This document shows positions 48,360 to 58,252 of a stretch of DNA of 64,000 nt, one piece after another. Location: positions 1 to 64,000 of the forward strand of contig NZ_FZNP01000023.1 in NCBI RefSeq assembly GCF_900188105.1, read 5' to 3'. The translations under genes were made by a program, and so were the position numbers. The notes under the pieces were generated by a model. It was not told where the DNA came from and made no database searches. It was given only the letters and a program-made list of their open reading frames with translations. Position 1 is the first letter of the stretch. Every line of letters starts with the position of its first letter. The DNA is from Actinomadura mexicana. Its GTDB lineage: Bacteria; Actinomycetota; Actinomycetes; Streptosporangiales; Streptosporangiaceae.

Positions 48360-48556
48360 CCCGACCACCTCCTTTCGGGCACCTCGACACCGGGCGGTCA
48401 AGCCCGTGGCAGCGTACCAGCCGATATGTAGGACGCCGCCCGTATCGGTGAGGTTCACACGACCCCGGTGTGACGGCGGCCTCACCCCGCCGCATGCCCC
48501 TTCGCGCAAGGGTTGTGCGCGCCCGGCGCGGGGCGGGGGACCAGTAGGCTCGCGAC
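48360..48556. other. Divergent promoter region, corA leader / purD
   Basis: No further gene is supported. On the minus side it must hold the promoter of the corA leader transcript; on the plus side that of purD. TCACAC-N7-GTGTGA (48455-48473) is a 6-bp inverted repeat about 85 bp before purD. No clear -10/-35 pairs are visible. Confidence 0.4.
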
Positions 48557-49807
48557 GTGCGAGTACTCGTTCTTGGATCGGGCGGCCGCGAGCATGCGCT
48601 CGCCCGCGCCCTGCACCGCGACCCTTCCGTCACCGCCCTCCACTGCGCCCCGGGCAATCCGGGCACGGCAGAGATCGCGGACAATCACCAGCTCGATCCG
48701 ACGAACCGCACGGCGGTGGTGGAGCTGGCCGCGCGGCTCCGGGTCGGCCTGGTCGTCATCGGTCCGGAGGCCGTGCTCGTGGCAGGGGTCGGCGACGCCC
48801 TGCGCAAGGCCGGCATCCCCTGCTTCGGGCCGGACCGGGCCGCCGCCAGGATCGAGGCGTCCAAGGCGTTCGCCAAGGAGGTCATGGCCGCGGCGGGGGT
48901 GCCCACCGCCGACTCGCGGGTCTGCGAGTCGAGCGGGCAGGTCGAGGAGGCGCTCGACGCCTTCGGCCCGCCGTACGTGGTGAAGGACGACGGGCTGGCG
49001 GCCGGGAAGGGCGTGGTCGTCACCGAGAGCCGCGACGAGGCGCTGCGGCACGCCGACGCCTGCGACCGCGTCGTGGTCGAGGAGTACCTGGACGGTCCCG
49101 AGGTCTCCCTGTTCGCGCTGTGCGACGGGCAGCACGCCGTCCCGCTGCTGCCGGCGCAGGACTTCAAGCGCGCCTACGACGGCGACGAGGGCCCGAACAC
49201 GGGCGGCATGGGCGCCTACACGCCGCTGCCCTGGGCGCCGCCCGGCCTGGTGGACGAGGTCATGTCCACGGTCGTCCAGCCCACCGTGGACGAGCTGCGC
49301 CGCCGCGAGACCCCGTACGTCGGCGTCCTCTACGCCGGGCTCGCCCTGACGTCCAGGGGCGTGCGGGTGGTGGAGTTCAACGCGCGCTTCGGCGACCCCG
49401 AGACCCAGGTGGTGCTCGACCGGCTGGCCACGCCCGTCGCCACGCTGCTCCAGGCGTGCGCGATCGGCGGGCTCGACCCGAGCCTGCAGCTCGAATGGCT
49501 GCCGGGCGCGGCCGTCACGGTGGTCGTGGCCGCCGAGGGCTACCCGGCCGCGCCGGCGAAGGGCGACGAGATCACCGGCCTGGAGGAGGCCGCCGCGGTC
49601 GAGGGCGCCTACGTCCTGCACGCGGGCACCGCGCTCGGCGGCGAGGGGCGGCCGGTCGCGAACGGCGGACGGGTCCTCAACGTCGTCGGCACCGGGCCCG
49701 GCCTCGCCGCCGCCCGCGCCGCCGCCTACGAGGCCGCTTCCAAGATCGGCCTGCGCGGGTCCCACCACCGGACGGACATCGCCCTGAAGGCGGTCTCCAT
49801 GCCATGA
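48557..49807 (+). CDS. purD: Phosphoribosylamine-glycine ligase (GARS)
   Basis: A 416-residue ATP-grasp enzyme for step two of purine synthesis. It shows the N-terminal Rossmann motif VLVLGSGGREHALARAL, CAPGNPGTAEIA, the ATP-grasp loop YVVKDDGLAAGKGVVV, the family signature DEGPNTGGMGAYTPLP and the metal site RFGDPETQ. The GTG at 48557 is the standard start. Together with purA and purB in this window it covers parts of both IMP and AMP synthesis; purB follows after the ltrA-type gene. Confidence 0.97.
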   Translation: MRVLVLGSGGREHALARALHRDPSVTALHCAPGNPGTAEIADNHQLDPTNRTAVVELAARLRVGLVVIGPEAVLVAGVGDALRKAGIPCFGPDRAAARIEASKAFAKEVMAAAGVPTADSRVCESSGQVEEALDAFGPPYVVKDDGLAAGKGVVVTESRDEALRHADACDRVVVEEYLDGPEVSLFALCDGQHAVPLLPAQDFKRAYDGDEGPNTGGMGAYTPLPWAPPGLVDEVMSTVVQPTVDELRRRETPYVGVLYAGLALTSRGVRVVEFNARFGDPETQVVLDRLATPVATLLQACAIGGLDPSLQLEWLPGAAVTVVVAAEGYPAAPAKGDEITGLEEAAAVEGAYVLHAGTALGGEGRPVANGGRVLNVVGTGPGLAAARAAAYEAASKIGLRGSHHRTDIALKAVSMP

Positions 49808-49841
49808 TTACCTGATTACATCGATACAAGGCAGGTCAGGC

Positions 49842-50979
49842 ATGGCTTCCCCTTCCGTGCCCGCGGGCGAAGAGGTCTATGGCGTCACGACGCTGGAGCT
49901 CTTCTTCGACCTGGTGTTCGTCTTCGCGGTGACCCAGCTCAGCCACGTCCTGGTCAAGGAACTGAACGTCTTGGGCCTGGTCCAGGTCGTGCTGATGTTC
50001 GGCGTCCTGTGGTGGATGTACGGCGGCTACGCGTGGCTGACCAACACCCTCACGCCCACGACGGCGGCACGGCGCCTGCTGCTCCTGGTCGGGATGGGCG
50101 GGTTCTTCATGGTCGCCCTGGCCACCCCGACGGCGTTCAAGGGCGGCGGCGTCGTGTGGGGCCTCGGGTACCTGGTCCTGGTGCTCGCCCACGTGACGCT
50201 GTACGCGCAGGGCAATCCGAACATCCTGCGCGTCCTGCCGGCCAACCTGCTCGCGGCGGCGCTCATCATCGTCGCCGGGATCCTCGACCACGGGCCGGCC
50301 GTGTACGTGCTGTGGACGCTCGCCCTCGTCGTCCCGATCGTCCAGCCGTACATCGTGCCGGCGGGCGGGCTGTTCACCATCCAGCCCGCGCACATCGTCG
50401 AGCGGCACGGGCTGCTCGTCATGATCACCATCGGCGAGTCGGTGATCGCGGTCGGGGCGGGCGCCGAGCACGCGCACCTGGACGCGGGCCTGGTCGTCGC
50501 CGTGCTGCTCGGGCTGGCGCTCGCGGCGGCCGTCTGGTGGAGCTACTTCGCCCGGGACGACGAGCGCGCCGAGGCGGCGCTGAGCGCCGCCGACGACGTG
50601 CGCCGCACCCAGATGACGATGTTCGGCTACTTCTACGCCCACATCCCGCTGGTCGTCGGGATCATCGTCGCGGCGGCCGGCATGGGGACGGCCGTCGGGC
50701 ACGCCTGGGACGGCCTGCACACCGGCCCCGCGCTCGCCCTGGCCGGCGGCGTCGCGCTCTACCTGGCGGGCGACGTGGCGTTCCGCCGGACCGTCCGCAT
50801 CGGGCCGTCCCGCATCCGGCTCGGCGCCGCCGCGGCCGCGCTCGCGGTCACCCCGCTGGGCCTCTGGCTGGCCGCCGCCGAGATCGCCGCCCTCGTCCTG
50901 GTCATCGCCGCCGCGCTGGCGCTCGAACACGCGGCGACCCGGCCGGACGCCGCGGTTCCCGGCCTGGGACAATCATCGG

Positions 50980-50987
<8 letters not shown>
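49842..50987 (+). CDS. LtrA-family (low temperature requirement A) membrane protein
   Basis: A 381-residue polytopic protein with about ten hydrophobic helices. The family hallmark is the opening TTLELFFDLVFVFAVTQLSH. Further typical segments are GLLVMITIGESVIAVG (E-S after the central helix) and WWSYFARDDER. LtrA proteins are widespread in actinobacteria; their biochemical role is not established beyond a cold-growth phenotype first seen in Listeria. The ATG at 49842 gives the normal start. The end overlaps purB by 8 bp, so the two are translationally coupled although no link in function is known. Confidence 0.88.
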
Positions 50988-52290
<1,303 letters not shown>

Positions 52291-52298
52291 GAGGGGCC

Positions 52299-53087
52299 GT
52301 GCAGGGGACCGTGACCGAGCTGAACGCCTACCCGCTCAAGAGCGGGGGCGGGACCGCGCTGCGCAGCGCCGAGCTGACCGCGCGCGGCCTGCCGTTCGAC
52401 CGCGAGTTCATGCTGGTCACCCCCGAGGGCCGCTTCCTGTCCCAGCGCGACCACGCCCGGATGGCGCTGCTGCGCCCGTCCTACGACGGGACGGTCCTCA
52501 CGGTGGACGCCCCCGGCGCCCCGCGGCTCGTCCACAAGGCCGCGGACGAGGGCGAGGTGCGGGAGGTCTCGGTCCAGCGGTCGCAGTGCCGGGGCGTCGA
52601 CCAGGGCGACGAGGCGGCGGCCTGGTTCGGCGACCTGCTCGGCGCCGACTGCCGCCTCGTGCGCTTCACCGGCCTGCGTCCCACGGCCCGCGGCGGCGGC
52701 GAGGTCATGTTCGCCGACGGCTACCCCCTGCTGGTCATCTCCGCCGAGTCGCTCGCCGACCTCAACGCGCGGCTGGACGAGCCCCTCCCGATGAACCGGT
52801 TCCGCCCGACCCTCGTCGTCGAGGGCCTCGGCCCCTACGGCGAGGACGAGGTGCGCCTGCTGCGCGTCGGCGAGGCCGTCATCGAGATGGTCAAACCGTG
52901 CACCCGCTGCGTCATCACCACCACCGACCAGCGCACCGCCGAGCGCGGCCGTGAGCCGCTGCGGACGCTCGCCTCCTACCGCACCCGGGACCGCGGCATC
53001 CAGTTCGGCCAGAACTGCGTCCCGCGCGTCCTCGGCACGCTCAGGGTGGGCGACCCGGTGGAGGTCGTGGCGGCCCGCCACCCCTGA
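52299..53087 (+). CDS. MOSC-domain protein (mARC/YcbX-like)
   Basis: A 262-residue protein with an N-terminal MOSC_N beta-barrel (VTELNAYPLKSGGGTALRSA) and a C-terminal MOSC domain (NRFRPTLVVEGLGPYGEDE, VKPCTRCVITTTDQRTAERG). The Cys in KPCTRC is the residue that ligates molybdenum cofactor in mARC/YcbX proteins, which reduce N-hydroxylated compounds. The GTG at 52299 has AGGAGGGG upstream and the gene starts 8 bp after purB, so it is probably in that operon. The electron donor is not encoded nearby. Confidence 0.88.
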   Translation: MQGTVTELNAYPLKSGGGTALRSAELTARGLPFDREFMLVTPEGRFLSQRDHARMALLRPSYDGTVLTVDAPGAPRLVHKAADEGEVREVSVQRSQCRGVDQGDEAAAWFGDLLGADCRLVRFTGLRPTARGGGEVMFADGYPLLVISAESLADLNARLDEPLPMNRFRPTLVVEGLGPYGEDEVRLLRVGEAVIEMVKPCTRCVITTTDQRTAERGREPLRTLASYRTRDRGIQFGQNCVPRVLGTLRVGDPVEVVAARHP

Positions 53088-53350
53088 TGATCTTCAAAAC
53101 CCCGGCGGCGAAGGCCCGCCGCCCCTAGGCTCCCCACGGGGAATTTTCCGAGGGAACGCGAACCTTTGGCGTGTTCCGGAGGTCTCAACGAGCAGACTGA
53201 CGCCCGCGGGGCCGGGCCGGACGCCACACCTCCGGCCCGATGGTTTACTGGGGTCGCGTCGGCAGCGGGGGGACACCGTCAGGCACGCTCGGCCCTCGTG
53301 CTCCCAACTGGATCGCACACGCAAGCGCACCCGAGAGGAAGTTAGGCGGC

Positions 53351-54643
53351 ATGAGCATGGGCCACGAGGTTCGCTACCGCATGCGCGGCGGCCGGCAGCT
53401 GCACGGCACGGTCTTCATTCAGGGGGCGAAGAACGCCGTCCTGCCGATGATCGGCGCCTCGCTGATGGCCTCCCGGGGACGCACCGTGCTGCGCAACGTC
53501 CCGATCATCGAGGACGTGCGGCGGGCGGTGGAGCTGGCGCGGGCCATCGGGGCCAAGGCCGAGCTGCACGAGACCGAGCGCACGCTGGTGATCGACGCCT
53601 CGACGCTGAGCAGCCCCGTGCTGCCCGCCGAGATCGCGTCCCGGTTCCGCGGCTCGTTCCTGTTCGTCCCGGCGCTGCTGCACCGCCTCGGCGAGGCGGT
53701 CATCGAGGGCGTCGGCGGCTGCAACCTCGGCAGCCGCAACCTGGACTTCCACTACAACGGCTTCAAGCGGATGGGCGCCACGGTCACCGAGCACGTGGCC
53801 GACAACGGCGACGGCATCATCCACATCAAGGCCGGCGACCTGCGCGGCGGCACGCTCTACTGCGACACCCCCTCGCACACCGGCACCGAGAACCTGATCA
53901 TGGCCGCGGCGCTGGCGCACGGCACCACGCTGATCAAGAACGCGGCGCTGGAGCCGGAGGTGCTGGACAACATCGCCATCCTCCAGGCGATGGGCGCCCG
54001 GATCAGCGGCGGCGGCACCGGCTTCATCACGGTCGAGGGCGTGGACGAGCTGACCGCCGTCGAGCACACCGTGATGCCCGACCGGATCGACGCCGGCGTG
54101 TTCGTGATGGCCGCCGCGATCACCGGCGGCGACCTCAGCCTCGTCGGCGCCTCGCTGGAGCACCTCGGCGTCGCCGCCGACAAGCTGGAGCAGATGGGCG
54201 TGGAGTTCCACCAGCAGGGCGCCGTCCTGCAGGTGCGCCGCGACCGGACGCTCCGCCCGATCAACGTCATCACCGACGAGTACCCGGGCTTCGCCACCGA
54301 CCTGCAGTCGCCGATCATGGCGGTGTCCTGCCTGGCCGAGGGCCCGTCCTACATCTACGAGCGGATCTTCGACGGCCGGTTCAAGCTGGCCGGCGAGCTG
54401 GCGAAGATGGGCGCCGACATCGAGATGGACGGCAACCGCGCGAAGGTCAACGGCCCGCGCGGGCTGCGCGGCGCCGAGGTCGAGGCGCACGACCTGCGCT
54501 GCGGCAGCGCCCTGGTGCTGGCCGGCCTCGCCGCCGAGGGCGAGACGACCATCACCTCCGCCTACTACCTCGACCGCGGGCACGCGCACACGGCCGAGCG
54601 GCTCTCCCAGCTCGGTGCCGAGATCGTCCGAGAAGCCGGCTAG
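53351..54643 (+). CDS. murA: UDP-N-acetylglucosamine 1-carboxyvinyltransferase (MurA family)
   Basis: A 430-residue EPSP-synthase-fold enzyme. The MurA-type pair Lys-Asn is in FIQGAKNAVLPMIGAS (K27-N28), the PEP-reactive Cys in GVGGCNLGSRNLDFHYNGFK (about residue 123), and the closing loop in FDGRFKLAGELAKMGADIEM. Thus the catalytic set looks complete and the protein should add enolpyruvate to UDP-GlcNAc, the first committed peptidoglycan step. The sequence is less like the usual actinobacterial MurA than expected (for example the N-terminus MSMGHEVRYRMRGGRQLHGT), so it may be a second paralogue. The ATG at 53351 has GAGAGGAA upstream. Confidence 0.87.
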   Translation: MSMGHEVRYRMRGGRQLHGTVFIQGAKNAVLPMIGASLMASRGRTVLRNVPIIEDVRRAVELARAIGAKAELHETERTLVIDASTLSSPVLPAEIASRFRGSFLFVPALLHRLGEAVIEGVGGCNLGSRNLDFHYNGFKRMGATVTEHVADNGDGIIHIKAGDLRGGTLYCDTPSHTGTENLIMAAALAHGTTLIKNAALEPEVLDNIAILQAMGARISGGGTGFITVEGVDELTAVEHTVMPDRIDAGVFVMAAAITGGDLSLVGASLEHLGVAADKLEQMGVEFHQQGAVLQVRRDRTLRPINVITDEYPGFATDLQSPIMAVSCLAEGPSYIYERIFDGRFKLAGELAKMGADIEMDGNRAKVNGPRGLRGAEVEAHDLRCGSALVLAGLAAEGETTITSAYYLDRGHAHTAERLSQLGAEIVREAG

Positions 54644-55422
54644 CGCCGCGCGGCGAACGGGATCACGCGCACCGATCGGCCGAATGTGGCCTCGGGCCTG
54701 ACCAACTCCTGGTTGATCCCTGACGAGCCGTGTAACGGTTCGCGACAAATCCGTTGAGCCGTGCGTTACCGCCCGGTTACGCACGGCTCGGACGGAGCTT
54801 CCTTACCACCCGAACACCGACTCTCTGACCTGCGATGTCATGCGTGGAACGGTCCGAATCGACCGGACCGTAACGCGGTAAAAAATCACCGGCCGCCCCC
54901 GACCACGCGGTCTGGACGGATCACTCGTCTTTCCGGAGCGGTCGAGATCGGGTCGCCGGATTTCGGCCCTCGCGTAAACCAAACGGACGCCGCAGGGGTC
55001 CCTCCAGTACGTAGGAGCGTCAGGAAGGGGCCCCCGCCGTGATTTCGGGTCTTGTTTTTCAACTTCGGACATCCGAAGATGCAGGATCAAGGCTGGCCGA
55101 TTGGTGACAAATTACTGACCAGGGGGTCGCGTAGGTTACTTTTTCGCCGCACTCTTGATTCGATTTCGCGTCTGGGTGTCACATCGCGTCGCCCTGACCC
55201 GATCTGCCAGCTAGAAGGAGATCTCCTCCGCTTCACCGAGGCGGGCGGGAGCTCGGGACGGACGGCCCTCCTCCACTTTCCGGAGGCGGGTTCGCGGGAA
55301 GTCGAATCGCACGGGATCTGCGGGTGCTGGGTCAGAAGGCAGGGGCGTCAAGCCATGAGTCAACCGTTGGGCGGAACGTGCGCGATCAGATGGCCGGGGC
55401 GGCGCCCCCGCCGAGAGGCCGG
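54644..55422. other. 779-bp non-coding gap with several palindromes
   Basis: No gene is supported. Beside the terminator at 54756-54789 there are CTTCGGA-CA-TCCGAAG (55063-55078), AGGAGATCTCCT near 55216-55227 and CCTCC…GGAGG around 55270. A/T-rich blocks (about 54880-54890, 55050-55062, 55105-55145) contrast with the neighbours. In mycobacteria the rRNA operon follows murA; no rRNA sequence is visible here. It may contain a long leader or an sRNA for the regulator at 55423. Confidence 0.45.
54756..54789 (+). terminator. 15-bp hairpin downstream of murA
   Basis: GAGCCGTGCGTTACC pairs with GGTTACGCACGGCTC (one mismatch) around GCCC, 113 bp after the murA stop. A smaller related hairpin (GAGCCGT/ACGGTTC, 54725-54741) precedes it, sharing the arm sequence, so alternative pairing is possible. 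Confidence 0.65.
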
Positions 55423-56772
55423 ATGGGAAGCGAGCGATCTTCGATGACGGCTGCGCGAGCGGGGTCCGTCACCCCCGACCTCACGATCGGGGTCGTCGGC
55501 CCCCATGACCTGGTCGAACGGGTCATGCTCATGGGCCACGGCCCCACACCCGTACCGAGCAGGCTGGTGGCCGCCGCGTACCGCGACGAGCAGGAGGCTG
55601 CCGACAAGGTCGTGCGCCTCGGCTCGGGCGTGGACGTGTGCCTGTTCGCCAGCCCGGTCCCGTACGACTTCGCGCGCAAGGCCGGCGTCCTGACGATGCC
55701 CGCCACCTACGTGCCGCTGAACGGCGCCGCCCTCCAGGGCGCGCTGCTGCGGGCGTCCCTCGACGAGCGCTTCGACCCGTCCCGGGTCAGCATCGACGTG
55801 CTCGGCCGCGCCGAGGTCGAGGAGGCCTACTCCGAGATCAGCCTCGGCACCGAGCAGGTGCACCTGCGCGAGGAGGCCGCCGGTCCCGGCACGCTCGCCG
55901 CGTTCCACGAGCGGCTCTGGCGGCGCGGCGCGACCACCGTCGCGATGACCTGCGTGCACGCCACCGCCGAGCGCATGGAGATGGCGGGCGTCCCGACCAT
56001 CCGGGTCCGGCCGACCGGCGCCGCGATCCGCAGCTCCCTGCAGACCGCCGCGCTCCTCGGCGCCCACCACCGCCTGGAGGAGTCGCAGCTCGTCGTCGTG
56101 CTGGTGGACGTCCCGACCCTCCGCGAGACCCCGCGCCGCGTCACCCCGCGCTACTGGCGCGACGAGCTGAAGCTGGCCCTGCACCGGGTGCTCCTCCAGG
56201 AGGCGCACCGGATGAACGCCTCGGTGTGGCCCGTCGACGACCACAGCTACCTCGTCATCGCCACGCGCGGCTCGGTCACGGCGTCCACCGAGGGCTTCCG
56301 GACGCCGCCGTTCGTCGAGCGCGTCCGCGAGGAGCTCGGCCTGGCCATCGAGGTCGGCATCGGCATGGGCCGCACGGCCCACGAGGCGGAGAACCACGCC
56401 CGCGCCGCCCTGGCACGCTCCCAGAGCTCCCAGCGGGCGCAGGGCTTCGCGCTGGACCGCGACGGCCGCGCGCTCGTCCCCGCGCCCCGCACGCCGCCGC
56501 GCACCCAGCCGCAGGTCAAGCCGAAGGGCCTGGAGATCCTGGCCCGGCTCGCCGACAAGCTCGGCGACCACGAGCAACCCCTCATCGTGGACGCGGAGAA
56601 CGCCGGCAAGATGCTCGGCGTCACGCCCCGCACGGCCCGCCGCCTCCTGCGCACGCTGGTCGAGGAGGGCCTCGCCTGGCCGCTGCCCCCGAACCGCACC
56701 CCCCAGCCCGGCCGCCCCCGCCAGCTCTACCGCCTGATCGTCGAAAAGCTGGGCCCGGCGAAGACGAGCTGA
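55423..56772 (+). CDS. Three-domain transcriptional regulator (sensor, GGDEF-like, HTH)
   Basis: A 449-residue protein. About residues 15-220 form an alpha/beta sensor domain (TIGVVGPHDLVERVMLMG, VDVCLFASPVPYDFARKAGV, with a repeated GHGP/PTGAAIRSS pattern) resembling a periplasmic-binding fold. Residues about 250-335 look like a degenerate nucleotidyl-cyclase/GGDEF domain (LAIEVGIGMGRTAHEAENHA) without the GGDEF motif. The C-terminus is a winged helix (AGKMLGVTPRTARRLLRTLV). Start 55423 has GAGAGG just upstream; ATG 55444 is the alternative. The ligand and targets are unknown; MurA-family and HisC genes flank it. Confidence 0.7.
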   Translation: MGSERSSMTAARAGSVTPDLTIGVVGPHDLVERVMLMGHGPTPVPSRLVAAAYRDEQEAADKVVRLGSGVDVCLFASPVPYDFARKAGVLTMPATYVPLNGAALQGALLRASLDERFDPSRVSIDVLGRAEVEEAYSEISLGTEQVHLREEAAGPGTLAAFHERLWRRGATTVAMTCVHATAERMEMAGVPTIRVRPTGAAIRSSLQTAALLGAHHRLEESQLVVVLVDVPTLRETPRRVTPRYWRDELKLALHRVLLQEAHRMNASVWPVDDHSYLVIATRGSVTASTEGFRTPPFVERVREELGLAIEVGIGMGRTAHEAENHARAALARSQSSQRAQGFALDRDGRALVPAPRTPPRTQPQVKPKGLEILARLADKLGDHEQPLIVDAENAGKMLGVTPRTARRLLRTLVEEGLAWPLPPNRTPQPGRPRQLYRLIVEKLGPAKTS

Positions 56773-56788
56773 GGGGGCGGGCGGCGGG

Positions 56789-57862
56789 TCAGCGCTCGAA
56801 GGTCCTGGTGACGGCCAGGAAGGCGTCGTTCTCCTCGGGGGAGCCTATGGAGACGCGGGCGCCCTCGCCGTCGAAGGGGCGGACGCTCACGCCCTGGGCG
56901 TCGCAGGCGGCGGAGAACTCCATCGTGCGGTCGCCGAGGCGCAGCCACACGAAGTTGGCCTCGGTGGGCGGGACCGTCCAGCCGTCGGCGAGGAGGGCGG
57001 CGCGGACGCGGTCGCGCTCCTTCACGGTGCCCTCGACGCGTTCCATCAGCTCGTCGGTGGCGTCCAGGGACGCGATGCCGGCGGCCTGCGCCACGGAGTT
57101 CACGCTGAACGGCAGGAACGTCTTGCGGATGGATCCGGCGACGAGCGGATGCGCCACGAGGTAGCCGATGCGCAGGCCCGCGAGACCGTAGGCCTTGGAG
57201 AACGTGCGCAGGATCGCCAGGTTCGGGCGGTCGCCGTAGAGGGTGAGGCCGTCGGGCACCTCGTCGTCGCGGACGTACTCGCGGTACGCCTCGTCCAGGA
57301 CGACCATGCAATCGGCGGGGACGCGGTCCAGGAACGCCTCGATCTCCGCGCGGCCGACGGCGGTGCCGGTGGGGTTGTTCGGGTTGCAGACGAAGACCAC
57401 ACGCGTGTTCTCGGTGATGGCGTCCGCCATCGCGCGCAGGTCATGGGTCTCGTCCCGCACGGGCACCTGGACGCTCGTCGCGCCCGACAGCGACACCAGC
57501 AGCGGGTACGCCTCGAACGACCGCCACGCGTACACGACCTCGGCGCCCGGCTCGGCGACCGCCTCCAGCAGCATCTGGGTCATCCCGACGGAACCGCAGC
57601 CCACCGCGACGTGGTCGGCGGGGACGCCGCAGAACGACGCGATCGCCTCGGTCAGCGAGGTCGCGTTGTTGTCGGGGTAGCGGTTGACGTTGCGCGCCGC
57701 CTCGCCGATCGCCTCGACGACCGAGGGCAGCGGCCCGTGCGGCGACTCGTTGGACGACAGCTTGAACGAGCGGCCGTCGGGCGACACCACGACCTTGCCG
57801 GGCCTGTAGGCCACGAAACGGTCGAGGACGGAGCGGAAGCGGGGTGTGGTTGCCTCGGACAC
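56789..57862 (-). CDS. hisC: Histidinol-phosphate/aromatic aminotransferase
   Basis: A 357-residue PLP-dependent fold-type I aminotransferase. The nucleotide-like motif CNPNNPTG, the Asp-Glu-Ala-Tyr loop VVLDEAYREYV, and the PLP Lys in LRTFSKAYGLAGLRIGY are intact, together with FKLSSNESPHGPLPSVVEAI. It lies outside any his cluster, so it may instead be an aromatic amino acid transaminase (Pat/HisC2) as in mycobacteria. The start ATG at 57862 is supported by family length. It ends 17 bp from the stop of the convergent regulator gene. Confidence 0.92.
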   Translation of the reverse strand: MSEATTPRFRSVLDRFVAYRPGKVVVSPDGRSFKLSSNESPHGPLPSVVEAIGEAARNVNRYPDNNATSLTEAIASFCGVPADHVAVGCGSVGMTQMLLEAVAEPGAEVVYAWRSFEAYPLLVSLSGATSVQVPVRDETHDLRAMADAITENTRVVFVCNPNNPTGTAVGRAEIEAFLDRVPADCMVVLDEAYREYVRDDEVPDGLTLYGDRPNLAILRTFSKAYGLAGLRIGYLVAHPLVAGSIRKTFLPFSVNSVAQAAGIASLDATDELMERVEGTVKERDRVRAALLADGWTVPPTEANFVWLRLGDRTMEFSAACDAQGVSVRPFDGEGARVSIGSPEENDAFLAVTRTFER

Positions 57863-57901
57863 CGTTGTCCTCCAGATTGCACAGGGGTGGTGATCCCCAG
57901 C

Positions 57902-58195
57902 CTACGCAGCGTTCCTCATCATCCAACAAACAGCCACGATGCGGACGAACTCCCAGTCCTGGGTGTCCTGCGGCCACCATCCCCGGTTGAACGCGTCCTC
58001 CGCGAAACCGTGCAGGTACCCCATCAGCTCGTCCGCGCCGGGCGGTTCGCCGGGCGCGCCGAGCTCGTCGCGGACACTGGCCACGTGCTGGTCGACGGCC
58101 GCCGCGAGGCCCGGGGAACCGGACATCTCCGCGACGCCCGCCTCTCCGATGTCCCGGACGAGCAGGCCGAGCACGTCGGGCGAGTCACCGTTCAT
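57902..58195 (-). CDS. Small DUF6401-like protein
   Basis: A 97-residue protein, helical, with LGLLVRDIGEAGVAEMSGSP, GLAAAVDQHVASVRDELG and a C-terminal FVRIVAVCWMMRNA. The pattern fits the DUF6401 group often annotated near natural-product genes in actinobacteria; this assignment is from memory of the pattern and tentative. The ATG at 58195 is used; a TTG at 58213 would add six residues. No ribosome binding site is clear. It stands alone between hisC and the NrtR-like gene. Confidence 0.55.
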   Translation of the reverse strand: MNGDSPDVLGLLVRDIGEAGVAEMSGSPGLAAAVDQHVASVRDELGAPGEPPGADELMGYLHGFAEDAFNRGWWPQDTQDWEFVRIVAVCWMMRNAA

Positions 58196-58252
58196 AGGGG
58201 GTGAAACTAGCAACGGTCCGGCGCTGCTCGGAACATCGCCCCAGGTAAAGGC

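Noticed and set aside
48187..48420. M-box or other known Mg2+ riboswitch upstream of corA
   Set aside because: None of the conserved riboswitch core is recognisable; a translated leader with strong ribosome binding site explains the region better.
54803..55447. Short open frames in the gap after murA (95 and 131 codons)
   Set aside because: No ribosome binding sites, Arg/Pro-rich shadow composition, start or end inside palindromes.
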